A stretch of DNA of 64,000 bases from Harmothoe impar (lineage: Eukaryota > Annelida > Polychaeta > Phyllodocida > Polynoidae). A model generated the notes under the pieces. That model saw only the letters and a program-made list of their open reading frames with translations. It made no database searches and was not told the origin of the DNA. The stretch lies in NCBI GenBank assembly GCA_947462335.1, contig OX381706.1, forward strand, positions 17,770,784 to 17,834,783. The letters run 5' to 3'. The number at the start of each line of letters is the position of its first letter. Within the stretch, counting starts at the first letter, position 1. Below, piece after piece: positions 12,470-26,151 of this stretch. Position numbers and translations under genes: made by a program.

Positions 12470-12924
12470 CTTAGGGACCGGCCTATCGTGTTATCATGAT
12501 ATATGTATATATGTCAACGGTTCTTTTTCTATTTTTTTTGTATGTGTATCTTTATTATGCCTTTAGATATTGAATATTTTGTATATAATCTTAATTGTAT
12601 TTTTGTCTGCCATGACAACCTGTAATATCAAGCTCCGAAAACAAGCTGGTAAGAGCTTATTCCAAATAAATTGTATCTCTTTTTTTTCTTTTTGACTACA
12701 TGGCAATATGTCTTTTCATCGCCAAACGGTCAATCAAGACTGTCCCAGTGCCATGAGCACATCTTGTTTATACATTATTCCATCCTTGTACATACCCATC
12801 TTTAAATCTCAATAATATGGATTTCATTATAGTAACTACAAACACAGAGGCCACCTCAATTGATTGTATTTATTATCACTGCTTCTGCAGTGGATCAGTC
12901 AATAAACTTTATTATCAAAAAAAA
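12470..12924 (+). mobile_element. Poly(A)-ended retroposon fragment (~455 bp)
   Basis: Interrupts a stretch that reads cacctgtatcattcatctaa in unit 3. The insert ends with aataaactttattatc followed by eight A residues and has a second aataaa-type signal near 12664. There is no open frame and no clear target duplication. It looks like the 3-prime UTR of a 5-prime-truncated LINE or a processed transcript. The source element was not identified. Confidence 0.75.
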
Positions 12925-13193
12925 TTCATCTAACTTGAACCACTAGCTTCGCACAATATTTCACATAGAATTTATGTTGCCTTGTATGCCTCATACTGTG
13001 CATGTCTGACACGACCTGATACGACCTGACCATTATCCCTTCCTTTCTCCAGCTCTACCGCCTGGCATACTCAGCCAATGCCCAATGCTTGAACTGCATG
13101 GGAGTTGCTCTTTTATGCTATTAGCAGCCCTGAGCTGGTCCCTAACCTGATCTACCAACCAAGTGAGCCTGATCTTCAGGCCCCACCTTACAG

Positions 13194-13972
13194 TAACATC
13201 ACCAAAGAGGTTTTTTTAACTTCATAATTGTTATACTTTTGAATTGTACTTATGCGCAATGCCATTTGCATTACAGAACTGCTTTAATTTTGTGTCTAGC
13301 ATCTCTAGAACCGACAGAATTCGAAATTAATCACCGGAAAACAGGGTCATCTATTGGAGGAATGGTCCTCTTTATAAGTACTCCCTACATAGACCCCCTA
13401 ATGGGTGTCACCATGGGTCGCTTTCACAGTTTTTTTGTAGGGCTTGGTCACGGGGCTTGGTCATGGAAGTGTGGAGAGTGCCCCCCTCCCGGGCATCCCC
13501 CTGAGGGACATGGGGGTGCAAAGCTGTAAGGGGAGGCCACACACCACCTGGTACACTCACACTTTACATGAAAATTCATTATGCAAATCCGCAGCCCTTA
13601 TAAGCAACTCAGGTTTTCCATATATGTATCAATGGAAAGCCACACTTCTCCTCTATACAATGTGCCCACTAGAAAATGTGTGCGGGGTAAATATTCTGAA
13701 AAGTTCATGAAATAAAAATTACGTCTTTTTACACTGTTATTTTTTCTGCTCTGCACCATCCGATTTTTAAATGGAATATACTAAACAATAGCTAAATATG
13801 TCCTCATAGTGACTGAGAGTATCTGACAACTTTATAATCTCATGGTATACTCATTTACATGCAAATGAATGGAGGACTTTCCCAGTGGTGCCCGAAATTA
13901 TGGCCCGTGCATAGTAGTCCTAACAGTAACAACAGCCATCCAACTGATAAGTGCCGCCTATTGGTGACGCTA
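13194..13972. mobile_element. 779-bp non-autonomous DNA element with 7-bp target duplication
   Basis: Sits in X-B of unit 2, where the other units read accttacaggtct. The 7-bp word cttacag flanks it at 13187-13193 and 13973-13979. Ends are an imperfect inverted pair, taacatcaccaa and the complement of ttggtgacgcta (10 of 12 match). Two frames of 96 and 88 codons inside overlap out of phase and show no transposase motif. Seven-base duplications suggest a hAT- or P-like source, but this is inference. Confidence 0.82.
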
Positions 13973-14554
13973 CTTACAGGTCTACTATGGCTGGATGTAG
14001 GCACAGGTTGGAAGGTCTCAGGGGGTGTTCCGCATTCACACACTTTGGTTGGGCATTGCAATATAGGTAACATGCCTCAGCTGTTAATCTGAGTAAAGCC
14101 TTGAAGGGAAATTACTCCTGAGAAGTCATGCCAGTTGCCTATAGTTTTATTGAGAGCATGCAACATGTTTCAAAGAATATTTGACTAGCTATTTGTGATT
14201 ATATACATCATATATACACACCAATTACAAAATTACCATTACTGCATTATAAATCAACCAGCAGTTGGTCTGAGGACATGCGTTTATAAGAATCTTTCAT
14301 AACTGAGAGTTAATTCAACAGTTGGACCTGTCGCCATATTTCTAGTGTATCATGGTTTATGTTATTCATTCTATGTTGTACACTAAGTACACTGAAAATC
14401 TAAAGTTATCAGGATTGCCGTGTGTATGATTACAAGTGCAACATTGCACATGTGGATGCTTCTACTGCATCTATTTGAGCGATGACCCTTTCTCTCATGA
14501 CAATTACTCTGTTGATGAATGGGATAATCATTACTTTTGAACAATGTCATGGGC

Positions 14555-14570
14555 TGAAAATGCAGCCTTG
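14555..14570. other. Deletion junction in unit 2
   Basis: The words gggctgaaaatg and cagccttggcaag are joined here, while unit 1 has about 445 bp between them (5508 to 5955). The first part of Y-B, including the tatctctgcaaaca core, is therefore missing from unit 2. Confidence 0.85.
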
Positions 14571-17500
14571 GCAAGCAGTTCTAACCGGCTTCCCCTGAGG
14601 GACAGGCATTATGAAAGGCACCTTTTCCCGTAAGTCAGGAGGCCTTCTGCATATCTCATTTGCCCCCAGTAGCCTGCAGTAGATTGGGGCAATACTGGGG
14701 TACTGATGGCTTTAACACTGAAAGGAAATGGGACATAAACGCTGTGAGTCAGATGTGAGAGGTGTGTAAGGGGTGCCAAATCTCCAATAACAGTCCTCAG
14801 TCACAAGCACCTCTGTCATTCCACTGCTTGGTGGTAGGTGAGTGGGATATACCTAAACTTCCTGGGTTCTAGGATGAGCTCACTGGCCTTATTAAGTTCG
14901 TGCCTCACCTGCAAATCTCTTACTCCCAAGGAGATTGACTGAGTCTGCCCTCCAGGTTTATCACTATACATAATGGAGATCAAATTTGATAAATACCTAT
15001 TCTCTTCTAGAGAAACATCCATAGAAAATCTACTATAGATATTTTTCATCCTAGATGATGTGGGAGAATTGGAATAATTCTAGGGAATTTAATTCATTAA
15101 TATCAACCAATTTTAATGGACTTTTCAGAAGGTGGGGTGATATTAGGATAGAGAAAGGAGTGAGTAACATGGAGGGTCTCATTCATTTCTTTTTAACCCC
15201 TCATGTTTAGGCAGGATTCCACTGGCGGAATCAGCTGTGATTCTGTCTATCGGACAAGATTCTCCCATAAGTTTAGCATCATAGACTATTATCAGATGAC
15301 GAAATTTTGGTTGACCAACGTTGGTGGAATGCATGCTTTAAGCAACCTCACAATATATTTATCACCTTTTTCAAAGGATCTGATTCCTACATACATGGAA
15401 TCATGCTTCCATTTCTTTTTTTTTATTCAACCGATCATCACATACAACAAACAATACAGATACTTATCATTCATGGATCATTCGGTCAGTGCTGGTCCAA
15501 AACAACACAGAGATACCTTGCATTAATTAATCAATGGCATTTGGGTGACATTCTAGCAGTAGTGAGTCTGTGCTGTAAAAGGGTCTTTGTCCATCTGGAG
15601 GTTATCCACCGTGTCTCATCAGGAGTAAATAATAGGAAATATCTTGACATATATGAGCATTAGGGGCTCCATGTTACAGGATGCTGCTTCTTAAAAATAG
15701 CCTGACATTATATGGCAGACAGCTACATATTGTGATAAGTATGAATTGTTTTATAGTAGGGCAGACAGGTATGTACTCACTAGTATTATATTCTCTTATG
15801 TCTTATCACAGTCATCTGTATCATTTCTGGAATTTTAAAGCTTGTTTTTCAGTTACTGTTGACAACCCTCAATTTGCATTAACATAATTACTTTGAGACA
15901 AATTGATCTAATCTACTGCAAACATCTACTCAGTCTGTTACCTTCAATCCACGTCCATTCTACAAAATAATATACTCAAGAGTAATCATGAGTTATGTTT
16001 CTTTAATGTCAATGGAAATAGTGTTCTCCTACTTTTAAACAACCTCCCTCTGACCGTGGGAACACTTCCCTTGGGAATGTTAAATGTGCGCTTGATTCTG
16101 ATTTCCCAATTCCCAGGACCTGTTAATCACATCTCCTAACATGGACCTTTGTTATAAGTTGATTAATAAGATACGCATAAGAAATTAGACCAAACTCATT
16201 TTCCTAAAAGGCTTCTTAGTTTCTTAAGTATTAAGACTAAGAATCCATTTCCTCCCATGAGGACAAATAATCAATGTAAACACCACAGACTTAGTTGACG
16301 AAAACTTACTTCAGAAAATTATTTTACAAATATTACTGTCTGCAAACTGTAATCCCATAAATAAGTCCCGATCCTGTCACTTTATATGGATGATCCATCA
16401 TTCTTCATGTGACACAACCCTCACACTCTGGCCTCAGAATTCTCCCTAAAAGCTGTGTGTGAGGAACATTAACAATTGTATGTATACATATGTATGTTAC
16501 TTAGTAATAGCGTACCAGCTCATCAGTTTGTTGGATTTGAAACCAATCCTTGAGTCTGAAACAGTTCATCTCCTATGTATGTTCCTAATATTTCAATTCT
16601 TAATTACAAGCATGTATTACATAGTACCTTGATTTGACCTCATGCACCCTTAAACTGCTTTCAGGCTTGAACTGAAAATAGGATGTGTGGGCTCGGTTCT
16701 GGTACATCCTATTGCTAAATCAAAACTCTACTCACAAAACCCAAATCCAAAGATATTGAATACTTTCACTTTTCAATAATGTCCTGGAAATGAACTAAGT
16801 GCTTATTACACAAGTAATTACCATTAAATTTCAAATTAACTGCATTATCAGATCACTCACCACCCTGTATCACATTCCCCAGAGTCAGCTACAAATCACC
16901 TACTCTCACAGAGATTGACCTAGTCTGCCCTGCCCCTTTAGCACTGCATAATGGAGCTGGATGTCCTCAGATAGGCCAGGGAGGTGGTGTCATATTAGGG
17001 TGTGGGATGGGCTGGGGTGGGGCTGCCTGTCAGGTGGTGATGGAGGGGTCTATTCATGTCCTCTTAACCCCTAATACCATAAAGCCCGCATACATCTTGC
17101 AGCACCTTATCAACTTTTGAGGGCCAACGTAAAAATGGTAATATTCTACAGCCAGGATGATGAGCTCTATGCAGTTATGCTAGAGGCTGTGAGACAAAGG
17201 TGTGTTTATCGCTTCGCATCATTGTTTTAGATCTCACCACAAGGGTTTCCAGTCAATAAACCCTACTGTATCTTCCTTCCTATTCTTATCAACGATATCT
17301 CACCCCTCTCTTCCCCTCGCTCTCTTTTTCTCACACGTTCTCTGGTATACATCTATCTTATCTATATAGCATGAGAGGTCTGTCGCAAGCTGAAGTCTGG
17401 ACAGTATACTTATACAACTAGCTCAACAACCTCTGCAAGAAACGCTATTGTGTACCTTGGCTGCACCTGGATGGCACTGTGAAGATAGAACATCAGTATT

Positions 17501-20500
17501 AATTGGTAGTAGCATTATGATGGAAGATAAACACTTGTCCAATTAGATATGATGAAGGGTAGCTGAGGAGAAAGGGTGCTCCCGTGGTTTTTTTAGAAAA
17601 ACTTTACTCGCCAGTGGACCCACTATAGCCAAATCACATAGAGAAGCGACCATTCCCCTGAGGTACTTTTTATGTGTGTTCTGATGCCTCATGGATTTTC
17701 ATTCTAAGTTGAAAAATGTAAGACACATGAGAACTGAAAAGGGGCAGGGAAAACGTGTCCTATTCCAAAAGGCCCTGATCAAGCCTAAAACCAAGTCTCG
17801 TCAGAACTGTAAAAGACCTTGGGTCTGTTTGTGTGAAAATACTTATTATGTTGGACCTGGCGTCTTCTTCAGAAAGCAATCTTTAAGAGGGCTCCCCAGA
17901 GAATTAACCATTGAATTCAGACGAATAATCTGAGAGATGTCGTCCATACTGTAAAGGCCAGCCAAAGTAGGTACATCAAGAATACCCCCTCAGACCGCCC
18001 CACCCATGTCTTCATCAGCCCATTATAGACTTGTAAGGTAGGCATGAGGTGGTTGGAGGTCGGCCACAACTGGTCAATGGATCAGGTTAGAGAGCAGCTC
18101 AGGACTGTTAGTAGTATCAGGGAGCAGCTCCCAAGCAGTTCAATGTCTGCGTGGGTGCATTGACTGACTCCCCATACAAGATGGATCAAGTTGGGGAGTA
18201 GTATTCAACCTAGCAATAGAGCACCCTTGCCATCCACAGATGACGTCAATATATAATGAAATATACTTTTTGTTTATATCATATGTTAGATATATCAAAG
18301 GAAAATGCTGAGTTGTTGGTTCCCTTGCACACAACTGTTAAAGCCTCTACCTACTACCTGCTCACTCAATAAATTGCATATAATTATATTCATGTTTAAC
18401 TCAACCCTGCCAATAAATCAAATGTCAGCAAGGGGGAAAACATTTTGAATTGCCTCAATCTTTATTGCTGCCTACTTACAGCTACTGCCTATTTGCGATA
18501 CCCATGCCTGTATTAGCATACATGTTCTCAAGATCAATCCTTTAACAGTATAAGCAGTGGAAATTCTGAATACCTAATATCAACTCCCTAACATCAGTGC
18601 AATGCCCTCGCACGTCAGCTCTATGGGGCCTTATGAAAAGTGAACATCAGGTGTGTCTCTTTCTATCTTTCTACTACAACTCATTACTCCAAAGACAATC
18701 GTTTCCACTTTTCAAAGGTTACCTATATTAAAGAGGACCTCATGATGTATGGACCAATAAAAATTAATGGACACAGAGGTCTACCCAGTTCTTGAAATAG
18801 GTGTACAGCAAAGTTTGGCAGCATACAAAATGCTCATCCAATCAAGAAAAAGTATGTTTCCATAAAAAGCTGTTGCAGGGTCCATGCTACCGTGACTGTT
18901 CCTTTATCCAAACATCCACTATTATTCTCATTTCCCTTCCCAAACTCACACATGTGAGACACATATGGCCTATTCTGCTGGACATGGAAATCAGTTCAGC
19001 TGTATTTGTTGCAGTATTTATTCACCAATATCTGGCCCTTCAATGAGATTCTGCGCATTCTTATTTTGCACATTCCTTGATGCACAGAGCCCCACAGTCC
19101 ACGTTATGGTCTGCCTTACAGCTGTGTGTTGGTTGGAGGAGCTACATGACTGACAAACGGCACCGGATGATAGCCTCCAATGGCTGGTCTGCAGGCTAGT
19201 TATCTCTACAAATAAGGTGTGTGCCAGCCTTGGCAAGTGGTTCTAACAGGCTTCCCCTGAGGGACCAGCACTTTAAAGGCACCTTTTCCTGAAAGGCACC
19301 TTCCCTTCTGCTTATCTGATTTCTGAAGTGGCAACCTGTGGCACTCCAAGTAACTCATGGGGTAGTATTGAGATCTTAAGTGGTTCTCATGGAAGGGATA
19401 CTTAGGAGGAAGGTGTCAGATTGATGTGAGTGGTGAGGGAAAGGATGTGAAAGCCCCAATAACAGTCCTCATCCGTGGCCAGTGATCCTGGTGGCAGCTA
19501 GTTTCCTAGCAGATGTCCCCTGGAATAAGTACATAGGTGAGTAGGGATATAGACAGTTTTAGTTGGGGATTTGATAGTATAGTTGAATGTGGTAATACAA
19601 GCATTGTGTTTTTTGCAAGTGGTACAATATCACCCTTTCCTATCCTATTCCTTCAATACAACTCTGACCCACTCTCTATTTTATTATGTATTCCATAGTA
19701 GCAGTCAGAGGAAAGGGTGATTTTATTGAATTAAAATAGAATATCATTTTGATCGATCACAGATTATACAGCAAGTCTGTTGAGATATCAAAATTGTCAT
19801 GCTTTCTATTTGACACCATCTGCATCCTGAAAAATGGGAAACAAGATAACAAATGGGAAGTGGGAACCACAGAGGCACACTCTATTATAAAGTGGGGCTA
19901 AGATAATGTCCAAGTGACTTGAACTTGTGTGAAAAGAAGTGACATTATGAGATTCATTATGGGAAGTTGACTTTTCTTTTAGCCAATTCCTTCAGTACAA
20001 CTCTCACTCCCTCTCTATTTATTATTATGTTTTATATGGAAATTATGATATAAGGTAGTCAGGCTCACAATGTTGGACATGTGAAATTTAGCTTAAGATG
20101 ATTTTTTTAAAGCTTTTGCAAATGTAAATACCATCCAAGGTTCTTATTCAAACCTTATATGACAGGTACTACACAGCATCCAAGCCATGGATAACTTAGA
20201 ACCTGCATGTTGGGTACAATTACAAAGCAGGGTGTCGAAAGGAGGAGGGAGGCCAATGCTCTCAAAATGACAGTTGGAGACTGGTCAGGTCAGAAACTAG
20301 TCTTGTATGCACAACATTGGCTCCCAGTCTCCAAAATAGTCTTCTTGATGGCTGACAACTGCGGGCCAGGTGTTATTGAGCAAGGTTAAGTCTGACAGGA
20401 ATGTAATTACATTGAAGGCATGTACAGTCCCACCTGTAGCTTGTCTACAAGTCTTAACTCAGGGTTGCTGACCAAGTCCACCACTTGCATTCATATGAAG

Positions 20501-23500
20501 GTAGGAGGCTGTTTACGGTTTGTTTATTGTGTGCAATGAAATCATAATTTCTATTCATGGAAACATATAAAATAGAGATTAGTTTGGTTAGTCATTGATT
20601 TGTGATTTATTTATCCTAATATGTACCAATCCCCTTTCCAGTCAGATATATTTAGACCTCTTCTCACATGATTATATTCAGTGTAGCCGTTATACTTAAT
20701 ATGAATAGATTTTGTCCTAATGAATTGATAGCTTTAGCTTTGCACCAAGTGACACTCAAAAGGTAACACAACCTGTACAACTTGCTTTCTATTAGTAATC
20801 TAAAACTTTAACAAGACCTAACCTCACCATTTATAATTGTAAAGACAAAGCGTGATTTCATGGTCCCTGGTTCAGTAATGATAGCATTCCCAGATACCTT
20901 GTAGGTGTTTTAAAAATAATCGCAGAAATTGGTAATTGGTAATTCTTTAGAGGGCAATATCTTAACCCAATTTTTGATTATTCTTGTATGGGGAATGATG
21001 GTAGTATAATAGTATTGATTGTGTTTACTTATTTACATGAATTACCACATAATAGAAGGGAACTGATATCAGATCCATATGTAGCTCATATACATGTACC
21101 ACAATATTCCTCAGGTTAGGATGTATGACATAACTAAACCCTTTTTCTATGAATCAACACTTTTGTATTCAGGGTACTGTCAGCATTCTAAGGATTAGTA
21201 TAGGTTTGAAGAAAAAAAGCAATCCAATTAAGGTCTCGAGGGAGTGGGGTAGCTCTCACACCTGTATCATTCATCTAACTTGAACTACTAACTTCGCACA
21301 ATATTTCACGTAGAATTTATGTTGCCATGTATGCTTCATACTGTTCATGTCTGACATGACCTTTAGCCCTGGTTCTAATATCATATCCCTTCCTTTCTAC
21401 CGACTGGCATACTCACCCAATGCCCAATGCTTGAAACTGCATGGGAGTTGCTCTTTTATGCTATTAGCAGCTCTGGGCTGGTCCCTAACCTGATCTACCA
21501 ACCAAGTGAGTCTGATCTACAAAGACTTCAGGCCCCACCTTACAGGTCTATTATGGCTGGATGTAGACATAGGTTGGAAGGTCCCAGGGGGTGTTCCTCA
21601 TTCACACACTTTGGTTGGGCATTGCAATATGGGTAACATGCCTCAGCAGGCTACATTGCTGTTAATCTGAGTAAAGCCTTGAAGGGAAATTACTCCTGAG
21701 AAGTCATGCCAGTTGCCTATAGTTTTATTGAGATCACGCAACCAATTACAAGTTACCATTACTGCATTATAAATCAACCAGTAGTTGGTCTGAGGACATG
21801 GGTTTATTAGAATCTTTTATAACTGAGAGTTAATTCACCAGTTGGACCTGGCGCCATATTTCTTGTGTATCATGGTTTATGTTATTCATTCTATGTTGTA
21901 CACTAAGTACACTGAAAATCTAAAGTTATCAGGATTGCCGTGTGTATGATTACAAGTGCAACATTGCACATGTGGATGCTTCTACTATTTCTATTTGAGC
22001 GATGACCCTTTCTCTCTCATGACAATTACTCTGTTGATAAATGGGAAAATCATTACTTTTGAACAATGTCATGGGCTGAAAATGGATGACATTTACAAAT
22101 GGGCAGATATGACTATACAGTGCTTGGAATAAAAGTACCATAATGTTTATCAGTGTCTCAGTGACCCATGATCTAAGAAAAGTATCTTCTCTAAAATGGA
22201 TTTCCATTTCCGTGCACAGAGTCACACAGGTGTGAGGCATGTGGCTCACTCCAGTGGATAGCAGCATTCCTTGCAGTTACTATCTTCACTAATATCTAGC
22301 TTCCCAAGCAGATTTCACCTGGACGCGTTAAGCTGTCTCTTCATAGACCACGTCACATATGATACCCCACAGACCTTGTTACAGTTTGCCTCACAGCTAT
22401 GTGTCAGGTGGGAAGCTACCAACAACAAAAAGGGCAAGGATATTGTGTGCACAGTGGACATGAATCAGCAGAGGATGACACAGATGACCCATCTGCGGGC
22501 TAGTTATCTCTGCAAACAAGCCGTGTGTCAGCCTTGGCAAGCGGTTCTAACCGGCTTCCCCTGAGGGACAGGCACTATGAAAGCCACCTTGTCCTGAAAG
22601 TCAGGAGGCCTTCTGCATATCTCATTTGCCCCCAGTAGCCTGGAGTAGATTGGGGCAATACTGGGGTACTGATGGCTTTAACACTGAAAGGAAATGGGAC
22701 ATAAACGCTGTGAGTCAGATATGAGAGGTGTGTATGGGGTGCCAAATCTCCAATAACAGTCCTCAGTCACAGGCACCTCTGTCATTCCACTGCCTGGTGG
22801 TAGGTCAGTGGGTTATACCAAAACTTCCTGGGTTCTAGGATGAGCTCACTGGCCTTATTAAGTTCGTGCCTAACCTGCAAATCTCTTACTCCCAAGGAGA
22901 TTGACTGAGTCTGCCCTCCGGGTTTATCACTATACATAATGGAGATTAAATTTGGTAAATACTTATTCTCTTCTAGAGAAACATCCATAGAAAATCTACC
23001 ATGAATATTTTTCATCCTAGATGATGTGGGAGAATTGGAATAATCCTAGGGAATTTGATTCATTAATATCAACCAATTTTAATGGACTTTGCAGAAGTTG
23101 GGGTGATATTAGGATAGAGAAAGGAGTGAGTTACATGGAGGGTCTCATTCATTTCTTTTTAACCCCTCATGTTAAGGCAGGATTCCACTGACGGAATCAG
23201 CTGTGATTCTGTCTGTCGGACAAGATTCTCCGATAAGTCATAGACTTTTATCAGATGACGAAATTTCGGTTGACCAACGTTGGTGGAATGCATGCTTTAA
23301 GCAACCTCACAATATATTTATCACCTTTTTTCCGAGGATCTGATTCCTACATACATGGAATCATGCTTCCATTTCTTTTTTTTTATTCAACCGATCATCA
23401 CATACAACAAACAATACAGATACTTATTATTCATGCATCATTTGGTCAGTGCTGGTCCAAAACAACACGGAGATACCTTGCATTAATTAATCAATGGCAT

Positions 23501-24819
23501 TTGGGTGACATTCTAGCAGTAGTGAGTCTGTGCTGTAAAAGGGTCTTTTTCCTTCTGGAGGTTATCCAGCGTGTCTCATCATGAGTAAATAATAGGAAAT
23601 ATCTTGACATATATGAGCTTTAGGGGCTCCATGTTACAGGATGCTGCTTCTTAAAAATAGCATGACATTATATGGCAGACGGCTACATAATGTGATAAGT
23701 ATGAATTGTTTTGTAGTAGGGCAGACAGGTATGTACTCACTAGTATTACATTCTCTTATGTCTTATCACAGTCATCTGTATCTTTTCTGGAATCTTAAAG
23801 CTTGTTTTTCAGTTACTGTTGACAACCCTCAATTTGCATTAACATAATTACTTTGAGACAAATTGATCTAATCTACTGCAAACATCTACTCAGTCTGTTA
23901 CCTTCAATCCATGTCCATTCTACAAAATGATATACTCAAGAGTAATCATGAGTTATGTTTCTTTAATGTCAATGGAAATAGTGTTCTCCTACTTTTAAAC
24001 AATCTCCCTCTGACCGTGGGAACACTTCCCATGGGAATGTTAAATGTGCGCTTGATTCTGATATCCCAATTCCCAGATCCTGTTAATCACATCTCCTAAC
24101 ATGGACCTTTGTTATAAGTTGATTAATAAGATACGCATAAGAAATTAGACCAAACTCATTTTCCTAAAAGGCTTCTTAGTTTCTTAAGTATTAAGACTAA
24201 GAATCCATTTCCTCCCATGAGGACAAATAATCAATGTAAACACCACAGACTTAGTTGACGAAAACTTACTTCAGAAAATTATTTTACAAATATTGCTGTC
24301 TGCAAACTGTAATCCCATAAATAAGTCCCGGTCCTGTCACTTAATATTGATGGTCCATCATTCTTCATGTGACACAACCCTCGCACTCTGGCCTCAGAAT
24401 TCTCCCTAAGAGCTGTGTGTGAGGAACATTAACAATTGTATGTATATGTATGTCACTTAGTAATAGCGTACCAGCTCATCAGTTTGTTGGATTTGAAACC
24501 AATCCTTGAGTATAAAACAGTTCTTCTCCTATGTATCTTCCTAATATTTACATTCATAGTTACAAACATGTATTACATAGTACCTTGGTTTGACCTCATT
24601 CACCCTTAAACAGCTTCCGGGCTTGAACTGAAAATAGGATGTGTGGGTTAGGTTCTGGTACATCCCATTGTTAAAGTTTAAACTCTACTCGCAAAACCCA
24701 AATTCAAATATATTGAATACTTTCACTTTTCATTAATGTCCAGGAAATGAACTAAGTGCTTATTACACAAGTAATTACCATTAAATTTCATATTAACCGC
24801 ATTATCAGATCACTCACCA

Positions 24820-25002
24820 GTAGTCCCCGGCCGAGTCCTTCGTGACAACAACTACGTGCGCCTCAAGATGGCGCGGTCCAAGACAGCCATCTACGACCGA
24901 AGTCCAATCTACAGAGGAGTACCCCTATGGGATGCTCTACTACCTGAAGTGCAACAACTACCATACAAAGACTTTGTAAAGGAACTCAAACCACCGCATT
25001 AG
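24820..25002 (+). pseudogene. C-terminal fragment of a LINE reverse-transcriptase ORF
   Basis: An open frame of 60 codons ends in tag at 25000-25002. It contains ARSKTAIYDRSPIYRGVPLW followed by DALLPEVQ and ends with KELKPPH. The pattern R-(S/T)-K-T-x(3)-R-S-P-x-Y-R-G-V-x-L-W-(D/N)-x-L-P is familiar from the extreme C-terminus of invertebrate non-LTR retrotransposon polyproteins. The reverse transcriptase domain itself is missing, so the clade cannot be assigned and the fragment cannot be active. Confidence 0.72.
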
Positions 25003-25174
25003 TACTATCAATATCATAGAGTAACTATAAATGTGTGTCTGGACTGTGAGAACTGGAGTGATATTTAATGTATTTAGTAATTCATCTCTACCGGTATTCA
25101 TCATGGCATTAAGGTGAAAAAGTTCATGTAACAATTCTTTTGCCAATAAATCAACAACAACAACAACAACAACA
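24820..25174 (+). mobile_element. 5-prime-truncated non-LTR retrotransposon (LINE) 3-prime end
   Basis: Interrupts cactcaccaccctgtatc, which is intact in the other units. It starts inside a coding tail, continues through a 3-prime UTR with aataaa near 25146, and ends in repeats of caa. The flanking acca on both sides is a possible short target duplication, though the tail makes it ambiguous. This is typical of target-primed reverse transcription with 5-prime truncation. Confidence 0.85.
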
Positions 25175-25176
25175 AC
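25152..25176 (+). repeat. CAA-repeat tail of the LINE fragment
   Basis: About eight caa triplets directly follow the aataaa signal and end at the insertion site, as expected for the simple-repeat tail of some LINE clades. Confidence 0.85.
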
Positions 25177-25835
25177 CACCCTGTATCATATTCCCCAGAG
25201 TCAGCCACAAATCCCCTACTCTCACAGAGATTGACCTAGTCTGTCCTGCCCCTTTATCACTGCATAATGGAGCTGGCTGTCCTCAGATTGGCCAGGAAGG
25301 TGGTGTCATATTAGGGTGTGGGATGGGCTGGGGTGGAGCTGCCTGTCAGGTGGTGATGGAGGGGTCTATTCATGTCCTTTTAACCCCTAATACTATGAAG
25401 CCTACATACATCTTGCATCACCTTATCACCTTTTGAGTCTTGCCTTCAGGGCCTATGTACAAATGGTAATATTCTACAGCCAGGATGATCAGCTCTATGC
25501 AGTTCTGCTAGAGGCTGTGAGACAAAGGTGTGTTTATGGCTTCGCATCATTGTTTTAGATCTCACCACAAGGGTTTCCAGTCAATGAACCCTACTGTATT
25601 TTCCTTCCTATGCTTATCAAACATATCTCACCTCTCTCTACCCCTCGCCCTCTTTTTCTCACCCGTTCTCTGGTATACATCTATCTATATAGCATGAGAG
25701 GTGTGTCGCAAGCTGAAGTCTGGACAGCATAATCATACAACTAGCTCAACAACCGGTGCAAGAAAATGTTATTGTGTACCTTGGCTGCACCTGGATGGCA
25801 CTGTGAAGATATAACATCGGTATTGATTAGTAGTA

Positions 25836-26151
25836 GGCTGTGTCTCACGACCTTGAGCCAATGTTTTTGTCTCTGACAGGGTGCCGTCTCTGACCAGGTG
25901 CCGTCTCTGACCAGGTGCCGTCTCTGACCGGCTTGGCTTGAAAAGGTCAAAATACCAACAGCAGAAGGCTAATTATAATTATATTGATAAATATATAACA
26001 ACCGCCATAACGTTTTTACAAATCCTTATATATATGCGTATAATTCTTTTTAAAACACCTTTTTTGTTACACCTGGTCAGAGACGGCACCTGGTCAGAGA
26101 CGGCACCCGGTCAGAGACAAAAACATTGGCTCAAGGTCGTGAGACACAGCC
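25836..26151. mobile_element. 316-bp MITE with perfect long inverted repeats and internal 17-mers
   Basis: The first 42 bases, starting ggctgtgtctcacgacc, are perfectly complementary to the last 42. Inside each end lie about three copies of the 17-mer ggtgccgtctctgacca, in opposite orientations. The flanks carry agta on both sides (25832-25835 and 26152-26155), while other units read ttagtagtagcatt. The centre is A+T-rich with no gene. Perfect termini suggest a recent insertion. The superfamily is not assigned. Confidence 0.92.

Larger units (their letters stand above)
8490..17120 (+). repeat. Tandem array unit 2 (most degraded; three private insertions, two deletions)
   Basis: Same module order as unit 1. 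Approximate positions: X-A 9354-9660, Y-A 9898-10640, Z 11365-11730, X-B 13045-14090 (split by an insertion), Y-B from 14562. Private insertions are a 222-bp MITE (10958-11179), a poly(A)-ended retroposon (12470-12924) and a 779-bp DNA element (13194-13972). About 450 bp is missing between X-A and Y-A, and about 450 bp at the 14562 junction. Several diagnostic variants in Y-A and Z match unit 4 rather than units 1, 3 and 5. Confidence 0.92.
17121..25440 (+). repeat. Tandem array unit 3
   Basis: Follows unit 2 with a small deletion at the joint, where the usual tgagtcttgccttcaggg is shortened. Modules: X-A about 17870-18176, Y-A 18867-19595, Z 20115-20515, X-B reversed 21395-21660, Y-B 22130-22815. 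Its first third is closest to unit 5: both have gagggctcccc in X-A and both lost the stretch before gatgacgtcaatat near 18240 and 38737. Its X-B region is closest to unit 2. One private insertion, a LINE 3-prime fragment at 24820-25174, gives a net length of about 7.97 kb. Confidence 0.92.
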
